Below, in pieces: positions 50,513 to 58,527 of a DNA stretch of 64,000 nucleotides (within the stretch, counting starts at the first letter, position 1; each line of letters begins with the position of its first letter). The stretch is taken from assembly GCA_003538975.1 (NCBI GenBank), contig DPQQ01000007.1:1241-65240 (forward strand). Reading direction: 5' to 3'. The DNA is from Clostridiales bacterium. Its GTDB lineage: Bacteria > Bacillota > Clostridia > Christensenellales > Borkfalkiaceae. The notes below the pieces were generated by a model. It was given only the letters and a program-made list of their open reading frames with translations, did not search any database and was not told where the DNA came from. A program made the translations under genes and the position numbers.

Positions 50513-50541
50513 TTGAAATTCCGTTTTATATATGTTATACT
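50513..50541 (+). promoter_or_regulatory. Promoter of the ruvX fusion, giving a leaderless mRNA
   Basis: TTGAAA, 17-bp spacer, TATACT ending at 50541; the GTG start codon begins at 50548, six bases later, with no SD. Confidence 0.75.
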
Positions 50542-50547
50542 TTAATC

Positions 50548-51354
50548 GTGGACAGATTTATAGCCTTTGATTTGGGCGAAAAAAGAATAGGCGTAGCGGT
50601 GTCGGATCCTTTCAACAAATACGCTTTGCCGATGAGTACTTATCATCGCAAAAACTTAAAGACAGACCTTGCCGCCCTTAAAAAGCTGATCGAAGAAAAG
50701 CGCGCCACCGCCATAGTATGCGGGCTCCCCGTGAATTTCGACGGAACCGAGAGCATACAGACCGACCGGGCGAAGTTCTTTATCGAAAAACTTAAAGAAG
50801 TTACCGGTTTACCCGTTTACACGGTGGACGAAAGGTGTACTTCGATCGAAGCGCACGAAACGCTAAAAGAAGAAAATTATTCTTACAAAGAGAGTATGCG
50901 GTATGTGGACACGCTTGCCGCCACGCTTATTTTGGAAGATTATTTAAATAACAATTATAAAAAGGAGCAAAAAATGGAAGAGAAGGAAAAAACTACCGGT
51001 TGCTGCGACTGCGGCGAAGACGATTGCGACTGCTGCGACGAAGAAGCTATATATCTCGAATCCGACGACGGAAGCAAGATTAAATGCTACTACTTGGGCG
51101 ACCTTGAACACAAAGGCAAAAACTACGTTGCGTTCCAGACCGCAGAACCCGTCGAAGGCGAAGAAGAAGGCTGCGTTTATATTTACGAAGATTTAGGCGG
51201 AGACGAAGAAATGAATCTTGCGCCCATAACGGACGACGCGCTTTTAGACGAAGTTTACGAAGCGTTTTGCGAATCTTTCGACGAAGACGACGAATGTGAC
51301 GGTTGCGAAGAAGAATCCTGCGATTGCTGCGATCATAACCACGACCACGAATAA
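50548..51354 (+). CDS. ruvX: Fusion of RuvX (YqgF) nuclease with a cysteine-flanked DUF1292 domain
   Basis: Residues 1 to about 140 are RuvX: FIAFDLGEKRIGVAVSD, IVCGLPVNFDGTES, YTVDERCTSIEAHE and YVDTLAATLILEDYL, an RNase H-like fold involved in 16S processing or Holliday junctions. From about 165 to 240 follows a DUF1292 (YrzB) domain: YLESDDGSKIKCYYLGDLEHKG, YVAFQTAEPVEGEEEG, and LDEVYEAF. Cys-rich clusters flank it (CCDCG...CDCC at about 151-163, CDGC...CDCC near the end). In Bacillus yrrK and yrzB are separate neighbours. An internal AAGGAG with ATG at 50974 could start free DUF1292 protein. GTG start, no SD. Confidence 0.9.
   Translation: MDRFIAFDLGEKRIGVAVSDPFNKYALPMSTYHRKNLKTDLAALKKLIEEKRATAIVCGLPVNFDGTESIQTDRAKFFIEKLKEVTGLPVYTVDERCTSIEAHETLKEENYSYKESMRYVDTLAATLILEDYLNNNYKKEQKMEEKEKTTGCCDCGEDDCDCCDEEAIYLESDDGSKIKCYYLGDLEHKGKNYVAFQTAEPVEGEEEGCVYIYEDLGGDEEMNLAPITDDALLDEVYEAFCESFDEDDECDGCEEESCDCCDHNHDHE
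50963..50976 (+). promoter_or_regulatory. Internal ribosome-binding site and ATG within the ruvX fusion
   Basis: AAAAGGAG followed seven bases later by ATG (50974) in the frame of the DUF1292 part marks the ancestral or still active start of the second gene. Confidence 0.65.
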
Positions 51355-51475
51355 TCAAATAAAATGCCGTTCCTTTTCGGGAGCGGCTTTTTATTTTGCT
51401 TTTTTAGTAGCAGTGAATACCGGCGAAAATATTATAAAATTTACGGTAAACAATTATCTACCGCCGAAAAACGTT

Positions 51476-51503
51476 TTGTCAAAACAAAAAACGGTGTTAT
51501 GAT
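51476..51503 (+). promoter_or_regulatory. Possible promoter of the MATE gene
   Basis: TTGTCA, 16-bp spacer, TATGAT. Confidence 0.45.
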
Positions 51504-51545
51504 ATATTCAAAATTATCGCAAGACTATTCAGGAAAACGATTGAT

Positions 51546-52937
51546 ATGCAAAAAACCGACGCTAAAAAAATGATGGTCGAAGGACCGCTTTTTAAAAATA
51601 TTCTGCTGTTTTCGATACCGCTTATATTTTCACAGGTATTGCAGGTATTGTTCAATATGGCGGACGTCGCCGTCGTCGGAAAGTTTTCGGGCGATATTCC
51701 GCTCGGCGCGGTCAGTTCGACTTCTACTCTCGTAGTGCTTCTTACCGGTTTTCTGATAGGTCTCGGCAGCGGCATAAACGTTAAAATAGCGCAGTATTAC
51801 GGAGCGAAAAAGGAAGAGGACGTAAAACAAACCGTTTCGACTTCGTTTATAATTTCCGTAGTCGCTGGCTTTATAATTTTAATCGCAACGTTCTTCTTCG
51901 GCAGATTCTTTCTCGAAGTATTAAAAACGGACGAGAAACTTATCGACAAAGCCACGCTTTATCTTAAAATATATGCTTTCGGCATGCCTGCTCTCGGAAT
52001 ATTCAACTTCGGCAACGGCGTTTTGTCGGCTACCGGCGATACAAAAAGACCGCTTGTATATCTTACGATTGCGGGCGTACTCAATATAGGGCTTAACTTC
52101 TTTTTCGTTCTCGTATTCAAAATGGACGTCGACGGGGTGTCGCTTGCGAGTATTATTTCGCAATACGTTTCGGCGGCTCTCGTAATTATCAGAATGATAA
52201 AAATAAAAACCTGCTACAAGCTCGACTTCAAAGATTTCGTGGTAAGCGGTAAAAAAACGCTCGAAGTTTTATATCTCGGTATTCCGGCGGGTATACAGAA
52301 CGCAATCTTTTCGATAGCGAATTTATTTATTCAGGGCGCCGTAAACTCTTTCTCGACCGACGTTATTTCGGGCGTAGGCGCGGCTATGAACGCCGATACC
52401 ATAATTTATAACGTAATGGGCGCGTTTTATACGGCGTGTTCGTCGTTCATCGGACAGAATTACGGTGCGGGGAACAAGGACAGAATGCTCAAAAGCTACT
52501 TTATATGTACTTTTTACTCTTTTATGATCGCGCTTATTTTAGGAGCGTTTTTGTTCTTCAAGGGTGATTTGTTCTTAAGAATATTTACCGATACTCCCGC
52601 CGTTATAGAAGCCGGTATGGAAAAAATAAGAATAATGGCGTTTGCATTCAGCGTTTCGGCGTTTATGGACTGCACGATAGCGGCTTCGAGAGGAATCGGC
52701 AAAACTCTCGCTCCGACCATTATAGTTATTTTAGGTTCGTGCGTTTTCAGAGTGATATGGATATTTACCGTGTTTGCGCACTTTAAAACGCTTACGTCGC
52801 TCTTCCTTTTATATCTGTTCTCGTGGGCGATTACCGCCGTTGCGGAAATTATTTACTTTATAATAGCTTTCAGAAAAACTTCGTGTTCGCTTAAAACCGC
52901 AGATACCGGGAATACGGATACACCCGTAGCGGCGTAA
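51546..52937 (+). CDS. MATE-family multidrug/sodium or proton antiporter
   Basis: The 463-residue membrane protein has the two-fold repeat of MatE domains with about 12 helices: FSIPLIFSQVLQVLFNMADV, VVGKFSG, LSATGDTKRPL and the second-half AAMNADTIIYN, CSSFIGQNYGAG, AASRGIGKTLAPT. These transporters export cationic drugs or metabolites in exchange for Na+ or H+. A weak AGGAAAA precedes the ATG. Substrate unknown. Confidence 0.94.
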   Translation: MQKTDAKKMMVEGPLFKNILLFSIPLIFSQVLQVLFNMADVAVVGKFSGDIPLGAVSSTSTLVVLLTGFLIGLGSGINVKIAQYYGAKKEEDVKQTVSTSFIISVVAGFIILIATFFFGRFFLEVLKTDEKLIDKATLYLKIYAFGMPALGIFNFGNGVLSATGDTKRPLVYLTIAGVLNIGLNFFFVLVFKMDVDGVSLASIISQYVSAALVIIRMIKIKTCYKLDFKDFVVSGKKTLEVLYLGIPAGIQNAIFSIANLFIQGAVNSFSTDVISGVGAAMNADTIIYNVMGAFYTACSSFIGQNYGAGNKDRMLKSYFICTFYSFMIALILGAFLFFKGDLFLRIFTDTPAVIEAGMEKIRIMAFAFSVSAFMDCTIAASRGIGKTLAPTIIVILGSCVFRVIWIFTVFAHFKTLTSLFLLYLFSWAITAVAEIIYFIIAFRKTSCSLKTADTGNTDTPVAA

Positions 52938-52975
52938 AAAGTACGCTTAAAAATTTTGCAAATTTAAATTCACGC

Positions 52976-53004
52976 TTGACAATAAAAGCTTCATATGATA
53001 AAAT
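52976..53004 (+). promoter_or_regulatory. Promoter of the oadB-like leader
   Basis: TTGACA, 17-bp spacer, TAAAAT. Confidence 0.85.
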
Positions 53005-53011
53005 CGTCTTA

Positions 53012-53120
53012 GTTTATGGGGAGTAGCCGGCGAAGCGCGATTTAACCCTATATAAAAAGCTTCGCGATTAAATCGCTAACACGGGCGTTACGCCCCGGTT
53101 TAATTTTAAATGGCGAGACC
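53012..53120 (+). promoter_or_regulatory. yybP-ykoY (Mn2+)-type riboswitch candidate
   Basis: The leader starts with TATGGGGAGTAGCC (core GGGGAGTAGC at 53018-53027) and ends with TGGCGAGACC (53111-53120), the two most conserved strands of the manganese-sensing yybP-ykoY RNA. Between them are two hairpins (GCGAAGC...GCTTCGC; CGGGCG...CGCCCCG) and a CTAACAC element. The terminator that follows begins inside the last conserved strand. Aptamer identity is by eye and its metal ligand is an inference. Confidence 0.7.
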
Positions 53121-53148
53121 GTACCGTTTTTTCGGTATGGTCTTTTTT
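53116..53148 (+). terminator. Terminator in the leader of the oadB-like gene
   Basis: AGACCGTACCG pairs with CGGTATGGTCT (one wobble) over T6, followed by T6; its 5' arm is shared with the 3' strand of the aptamer. Confidence 0.85.
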
Positions 53149-53178
53149 ATTTATACGGCTTTCCCTCAAGGAGGAAGA

Positions 53179-54294
53179 ATGGAATTTTTAACGGAAGCGA
53201 TCTCGCTTATCACCTGGAAAATCGTCCTTATGTGGGTAATCGGCGGGGTGCTTATCTATCTTGCGATAAAAAAGGATATGGAACCCGCTCTTTTGTTGCC
53301 GATAGGTTTCGGCGCAATACTCGTGAATATCCCGCTGTCCAACGTCATAGGCGCGGACGGCGGCTCGACGGGCATTATAGAGTGGCTTTTTAATATCGGC
53401 ATCGAAGCGTCAGAAGCTCTGCCGATACTGCTTTTTATAGGAATAGGGGCGATGATAGACTTCGAACCGCTTATATCCAATCCGAAGCTTATGATACTCG
53501 GAGCATTCGCACAGCTCGGAATATTCCTTACTATCATAATGGCGGTGCTCTTAGGCTTTCCGCTTAAAGACGCAGCCTCTGTCGGAATAATAGGTGCGGC
53601 GGACGGACCTACGTCTATTCTCGTCGCAATAAAGCTCGGCAGCCGATACGTAGGACCTATTACGGTAGCGGCATATTCGTATATGGCTCTCGTTCCGATA
53701 ATTCAGCCGGCTGTGATAAAGTGCATAACTACCAAAAAAGAACGCCGCATAAGAATGGAATATTCAACGAAAAAGGTCTCTAAAACGGTTAAAATATTGT
53801 TTCCGATAGCGGTTACCGTCGTTTCGGGACTTATCGCGCCAAAGAGCCTCGCGCTTATAGGTTTTCTGATGTTCGGCAATCTCTTGAACGAATGCGGAGT
53901 TCTCTCTTCTCTCGCGGATACGGCGAAAAATACCTTATGCAATCTGGTAACGCTCCTTCTTGGAATAACGATAGCTTTCCAGATGCAGGCGGATAAGTTT
54001 TTGTCGAAAGAAACGCTTATGATAATGGCTCTCGGCCTTTTTGCTTTCGTGTTCGATACCGTGGGCGGTGTTATGTGCGCCAAAGTTATGAATCTGTTCT
54101 GCAAAAATAAAATAAACCCGATGGTAGGCGCAGCTGGAATTTCGGCATTTCCGATGTCCGCGAGAGTTGTTCATAAAATGGGACTTAAAGAAGACAACAC
54201 CAACTTTTTGCTTATGCACGCCGTCGGAGCGAACGTTTCGGGACAGATAGCTTCGGCAATATGCGGCGGACTTATAATAGGTCTTATAGTTTAA
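53179..54294 (+). CDS. oadB: OadB-family sodium-translocating decarboxylase beta subunit
   Basis: From ATG 53179 (AAGGAGG site) the 371-residue protein has about nine to eleven helices and the family motifs FIGIGAMIDFEPLISNP, VGIIGAADGPTSILVA (the Asp of AADGPT is the Na+ site) and HAVGANVSGQIASA. These subunits couple decarboxylation of a biotin-bound acid to Na+ export. An OadG-like gene follows after 12 bp. No carboxyltransferase or biotin-carrier gene is in the window, so the pump is incomplete here or has partners elsewhere. Confidence 0.93.
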   Translation: MEFLTEAISLITWKIVLMWVIGGVLIYLAIKKDMEPALLLPIGFGAILVNIPLSNVIGADGGSTGIIEWLFNIGIEASEALPILLFIGIGAMIDFEPLISNPKLMILGAFAQLGIFLTIIMAVLLGFPLKDAASVGIIGAADGPTSILVAIKLGSRYVGPITVAAYSYMALVPIIQPAVIKCITTKKERRIRMEYSTKKVSKTVKILFPIAVTVVSGLIAPKSLALIGFLMFGNLLNECGVLSSLADTAKNTLCNLVTLLLGITIAFQMQADKFLSKETLMIMALGLFAFVFDTVGGVMCAKVMNLFCKNKINPMVGAAGISAFPMSARVVHKMGLKEDNTNFLLMHAVGANVSGQIASAICGGLIIGLIV

Positions 54295-54306
54295 GGAGAA
54301 ATAAAA

Positions 54307-54489
54307 ATGTTAAGCAACTTATTGTATTCGGTAAATAAAAACGACTTTTTTTCGTCTCTCGGTATTCTGTGGAAGGGACTTCTCGCGATGGTTATAGTAG
54401 TCTCGCTGATAATTTTCGCTACGTTTATACTGAAACTCGTTTTCCCGGTAAAAGAAAAACAAAATAAAGATACCGAAGAAAAGCAGTAA
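54307..54489 (+). CDS. OadG-like small membrane subunit
   Basis: The 60-residue protein has one membrane helix (about 22-46, LLAMVIVVSLIIFATFILKLV) and a charged cytoplasmic tail (KEKQNKDTEEKQ), like the gamma subunit that holds the decarboxylase complex together. AAGGAGA precedes the ATG. Position after oadB supports the call, but the sequence is short and variable. Confidence 0.65.
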   Translation: MLSNLLYSVNKNDFFSSLGILWKGLLAMVIVVSLIIFATFILKLVFPVKEKQNKDTEEKQ

Positions 54490-54538
54490 ACGGGTGGAAA
54501 GTTATTCGCAGAAAAAAATAATAAAAAATTTTAAAAAA

Positions 54539-54565
54539 TTAGCACTCAACACTTGACAGTGCTAA
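54539..54565. promoter_or_regulatory. CIRCE operator 1 (HrcA site) overlapping the -35 box
   Basis: TTAGCACTC, 9 nt, CAGTGCTAA: 17 of 18 arm positions fit the CIRCE consensus TTAGCACTC-N9-GAGTGCTAA. The clpB -35 TTGACA (54553-54558) lies inside, so HrcA would block polymerase. Confidence 0.88.
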
Positions 54566-54583
54566 TTTTTTGTTGTATATAAT
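54553..54583 (+). promoter_or_regulatory. Promoter of clpB
   Basis: TTGACA at 54553 and a TATATAAT stretch at 54576-54583, giving a 17- or 19-bp spacer. Confidence 0.8.
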
Positions 54584-54597
54584 ATGGTATAAAAAGG

Positions 54598-54624
54598 CTG
54601 GCACTCTTACACATAGAGTGCTAA
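54598..54624. promoter_or_regulatory. CIRCE operator 2 (HrcA site)
   Basis: CTGGCACTC, 9 nt, GAGTGCTAA: perfect right arm and 7 of 9 in the left arm, 59 bp after the first operator and downstream of the RNA start. Confidence 0.88.
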
Positions 54625-54742
54625 AAAGAATTTGTTTTCCGCTACCGTGTAACGGGGAGCGAATAAAGACCTTACATTAAGTTTCTTCTTTATAATAAAA
54701 AAATATAAAAGGGGAACAAGGAAGAATAAGGAGGTAAAATAT

Positions 54743-57325
54743 ATGAATTTCGATAAATACACTCAGAATTCCGCTCTTGCGGTCGAGGCGGCTAAAAAGT
54801 ACGCCGTCGAAAACGGCAATCAGGAGATAAAAGAAGCGCATTTGTTATACGGACTTTTAACGCTCGACGACTCGTTTCTGAAAGAGCTTTTAGACGGGAA
54901 CTTTAATTTAAGATCGGACGAAGTTTTAAGAAGAACAGACGCCGCGGTCGCAAAGTACCCCAAGATCTCCAACGTAAGCGGACTTTATATAGATTCCAGA
55001 CTTAACGAAGCTTTGACCGACGCCGAAAAAGCCGCGGCGGAAATGAAAGACGATTATATTTCGGTAGAACATCTTTTTATCGGGATGATTGATAAACCCG
55101 ACGACGATATGAAGGAGATATTCGCCGCGATGGGTATGGAAAAGAACAAATTTCTTTCCGCGCTCGAAAAGGTAAGGGGCGGGCAGAGAGTTACGGGCGA
55201 AAATCCGGAAGCTACTTACAACGCCATGAAAAAGTACGGCATCGACCTTGTCGAAACGGCGAGAGCGAATAAACTCGATCCCGTTATCGGCAGAGATTCC
55301 GAAATCCGTAACGTTATAAGAATTTTGTCGCGTAAGACGAAGAACAACCCCGTTCTGATCGGCGAAGCCGGCGTAGGTAAAACCGCTATCGTCGAAGGTC
55401 TTGCTCAGAGGATAGTAAAAGGCGACGTTCCGCAGAGTCTTATGGGTAAAACTATATTCTCGCTCGATATGGGATCTCTCGTCGCCGGCGCGAAATACCG
55501 CGGCGAATTCGAAGAAAGACTTAAAGCCGTTCTTAACGAAGTCAAAAAGTCCGAAGGTAAAATCATACTCTTTATCGACGAACTTCACCTTATCGTCGGC
55601 GCGGGTAAAACCGATGGCGCGATGGACGCGGGCAATATTTTAAAGCCCATGCTCGCAAGGGGCGAACTCCACTGCATCGGCGCGACCACTCTCGACGAGT
55701 ACAGAAAGTATATCGAAAAGGATCCCGCTCTCGAAAGAAGATTCCAGCCCGTTTTAGCAGGCGAACCTACCGTTGAAGATACCATCTCTATTTTAAGAGG
55801 TCTTAAAGAAAGATACGAGGTATTCCACGGCGTAAAGATTGCGGATAACGCGCTCGTCGCCGCGGCAACGCTTTCGAACAGATATATTACGGACAGATTT
55901 TTGCCCGACAAGGCTATCGATCTTGTGGACGAAGCATGCGCGATGATAAGAACCGAAATAGACTCTTCTCCCGCGGAAATGGACGAAATCAAACATAAAA
56001 TCGTTCAGCACGAGATCGAAATAACTTCGCTTAAAAAAGAAACGGATAAACTCTCCGCCGAAAGACTTAAAGAACTCGAAAAAGAACTTGCGGATCTTAA
56101 GGACAAATACAATGCCTACGAAGCTAAATTAAAAAACGAAAAGGCGGCTATCGAAAAAGTTCATAAGGCAAAGGAAGAACTCAACAAAGCCAAAGCCGAA
56201 ATGGAAAAGGCTGAAAGAGAATACGACCTTAACAAGGCTGCCGAACTCAAATATTCGGTAATTCCGAAACTCGAAAAAGAAATCGCCGAAGAAGAAAAGA
56301 ACGGATCGGGCAAGACCGAACTCGTAAAGAGCAAGGTAACCGAGGACGAAATCGCCGAGATCGTCGCCCGTAAGACAGGTATCCCCGTAAGCAAACTCGT
56401 CGAAGGCGAAAGAGAAAAACTTTTACACCTTGACGACGTTCTTCACGAAAGGGTAATCGGTCAGGACGAAGCGGTAACCAAGGTTTCGGAAGCGATACTT
56501 CGTTCGAGAGCCGGTATAGCCGATCCCGACAGACCTATAGGGAGCTTTATGTTCTTAGGTCCGACCGGCGTAGGCAAGACCGAACTTGCGAAAACTCTCG
56601 CCAAAACTCTATTCGACGACGAAAACAGCATGGTCAGAATCGATATGACCGAGTATATGGAAAAATTCAGCGTCTCGAGACTTATCGGCGCGCCTCCGGG
56701 ATACGTCGGATACGATGAAGGCGGTCAGCTTACCGAGGCGGTAAGAAGAAGACCTTACTCCGTCGTATTGTTCGATGAAATCGAAAAGGCCCATCCCGAC
56801 GTCTTTAATATTCTTCTTCAGGTACTCGACGACGGCAGAATAACCGATTCGCAGGGCAGAACGGTAGACTTCAAAAACACGGTAATCATCCTTACTTCCA
56901 ACATCGGCGCGCCCGCCATACTTAACGGACTCAAACCCGACGGCACCATAAGCAAAGAAGCCATGGACGAAGTAACTACCGAACTCAAAGCGGCTTTCAG
57001 ACCGGAATTTCTGAACAGACTCGACGATATAATCTTCTTTAAACCGCTTACCGAAAAGGAAATAGGAGGCATAGTAAATCTTCTTCTTAAGAAGGTCGAA
57101 GGCAGGCTTTCGGACAGACAGGTTACGCTAAACGTTACCGACGCGGCTAAAAAATATATCGTTAAAAACGGTTACGATGTCGCTTACGGCGCGAGACCGC
57201 TTAAAAGATTTATCGAACACAACGTCGAAACCATGGTTGCTAAGGAGCTTATATTAAAGGATATCGCTCCCGGTACGACTATAACCGTAGATTCCGACGG
57301 CGAAAAACTTTTTGTGAAGGAATAA
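54743..57325 (+). CDS. clpB: ATP-dependent disaggregase ClpB
   Basis: The 860-residue protein has the Clp-N domain (1-145), first AAA+ with GEAGVGKTAIVEG and DELHLIVGAG, a coiled-coil middle domain (about 400-520, rich in KELEKEL repeats) and second AAA+ with GPTGVGKTELAKTL, the pore loop GYVGYDEGGQL and DEIEKAHPDVFN. It dissolves protein aggregates together with DnaK. AAGGAGG precedes the ATG. Two CIRCE sites make it an HrcA-controlled heat-shock gene; dnaK and groEL are not in the window. Confidence 0.97.
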   Translation: MNFDKYTQNSALAVEAAKKYAVENGNQEIKEAHLLYGLLTLDDSFLKELLDGNFNLRSDEVLRRTDAAVAKYPKISNVSGLYIDSRLNEALTDAEKAAAEMKDDYISVEHLFIGMIDKPDDDMKEIFAAMGMEKNKFLSALEKVRGGQRVTGENPEATYNAMKKYGIDLVETARANKLDPVIGRDSEIRNVIRILSRKTKNNPVLIGEAGVGKTAIVEGLAQRIVKGDVPQSLMGKTIFSLDMGSLVAGAKYRGEFEERLKAVLNEVKKSEGKIILFIDELHLIVGAGKTDGAMDAGNILKPMLARGELHCIGATTLDEYRKYIEKDPALERRFQPVLAGEPTVEDTISILRGLKERYEVFHGVKIADNALVAAATLSNRYITDRFLPDKAIDLVDEACAMIRTEIDSSPAEMDEIKHKIVQHEIEITSLKKETDKLSAERLKELEKELADLKDKYNAYEAKLKNEKAAIEKVHKAKEELNKAKAEMEKAEREYDLNKAAELKYSVIPKLEKEIAEEEKNGSGKTELVKSKVTEDEIAEIVARKTGIPVSKLVEGEREKLLHLDDVLHERVIGQDEAVTKVSEAILRSRAGIADPDRPIGSFMFLGPTGVGKTELAKTLAKTLFDDENSMVRIDMTEYMEKFSVSRLIGAPPGYVGYDEGGQLTEAVRRRPYSVVLFDEIEKAHPDVFNILLQVLDDGRITDSQGRTVDFKNTVIILTSNIGAPAILNGLKPDGTISKEAMDEVTTELKAAFRPEFLNRLDDIIFFKPLTEKEIGGIVNLLLKKVEGRLSDRQVTLNVTDAAKKYIVKNGYDVAYGARPLKRFIEHNVETMVAKELILKDIAPGTTITVDSDGEKLFVKE

Positions 57326-57362
57326 TCGGGCGTTCTGCCTTATAAAAAATTACAACTAAACG

Positions 57363-57396
57363 AAAAAGGCACGGTTTCGACGAACCGTGCCTTTTG
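57363..57396 (+). terminator. Terminator of clpB
   Basis: AAAAGGCACGGTT pairs with AACCGTGCCTTTT over a CGACG-type loop. Confidence 0.88.
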
Positions 57397-57540
57397 AAAT
57401 ACTGCCGGAAATGAAAAACAGCAATATAAAAAACGTAAATTCCGTCGTAAAAAAGAGAATAATGCGCAAACATACGTTTCCGTACGACCTAAAAATCTCT
57501 GAAATATATAAAATATCGTTAATTTTTTAGGCATTTAAAG

Positions 57541-57569
57541 TTGATTTTAATATATAAATATGGTAAAAT
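57541..57569 (+). promoter_or_regulatory. Promoter of the rpsB operon
   Basis: TTGATT, 17-bp spacer, TAAAAT. The 120-nt leader that follows has no recognised element, though S2 leaders are known in other bacteria. Confidence 0.7.
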
Positions 57570-57688
57570 AATTTCGCTAAAAAATTCACACCCGAAACGG
57601 AACGGCTTATCGTGCGGCAAAAATTCTATTTCATTTGCCGTGGCGCCGGTTATTTTACGTCGGGGAGGATTAACGGAGGTATAATTTT

Positions 57689-58456
57689 ATGGCAGTAATT
57701 ACTATGAAGCAGTTACTCGAAGCAGGCGTCCATTTCGGACATCAGACAAGACGTTGGAACCCGAAGATGAAAAAGTACATCTACGGCGAAAGAAACGGTA
57801 TTCACATCATCAACCTTGAACAGACCGTAGAACTTATCGAAAAGGACGCATATCCCTTTATCGTCGAAACCGTTAAAGAAGGCAAGTCGGTACTTTTCGT
57901 AGGAACCAAGAAACAGGCTCAGGAAGCTATCAAGACCGAAGCGGAACGCTGCGGAATGTTCTACGTTAACGAAAGATGGCTCGGCGGTACTCTTACAAAC
58001 TTCAAGACCATCAGATCGAGAATCGACAGACTCAACAAGCTCGACAATATGGAAAAGAGCGGCGAATTCGAACTTCTTCCCAAGAAAGAAGTAGCTCTTT
58101 TAAAGACCGAAAGAGATAAACTTCAGGCAAATCTCGGAGGCATCAGAGAAATGAGAAATCTTCCCGGCGTAATGTTCATCGTTGACCCCGCGGACGAAGA
58201 TATCGCAGTTAAAGAAGCTAAAAAACTTAACATTCCCATCGTAGCGATCACCGATACGAATTGCGATCCCGACCTTATCGATCACGTAATTCCCGGCAAC
58301 GACGACGCCATAAGAGCGGTTAAGCTCATCGCTTCCGTAATCGCGGATGCGGTTATCGAAGCCAAAGGCGGCGAACAGATGGAAGAAACCGCTACGGAAG
58401 CTGCCGAAGCTCCCGTCGAAGAAGCTGCTGCCGAAACTGCGGAAAAAGCCGAATAA
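57689..58456 (+). CDS. rpsB: 30S ribosomal protein S2
   Basis: The 255-residue protein begins ITMKQLLEAGVHFGHQTRRW and has NPKMKKYIYGERNGIHIINL, FVGTKKQAQEAI, NERWLGGTLTNF and DTNCDPDLIDHVIPGNDDAIRA. An acidic, Ala/Glu-rich tail of about 25 residues is common in Bacillota. Preceded by GGAGG; tsf follows after 71 bp, as usual. Confidence 0.98.
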   Translation: MAVITMKQLLEAGVHFGHQTRRWNPKMKKYIYGERNGIHIINLEQTVELIEKDAYPFIVETVKEGKSVLFVGTKKQAQEAIKTEAERCGMFYVNERWLGGTLTNFKTIRSRIDRLNKLDNMEKSGEFELLPKKEVALLKTERDKLQANLGGIREMRNLPGVMFIVDPADEDIAVKEAKKLNIPIVAITDTNCDPDLIDHVIPGNDDAIRAVKLIASVIADAVIEAKGGEQMEETATEAAEAPVEEAAAETAEKAE

Positions 58457-58527
58457 TTCTATGCGGGCGGGTTTATAAAACATAAGTCCGCCACTATAAA
58501 AAAATATATAACGGAGGAACCATAACT

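Noticed and set aside
53110..53178. Longer start for the OadB-like protein at 53110
   Set aside because: This start lies inside the riboswitch and its terminator; ATG 53179 has a strong AAGGAGG site.
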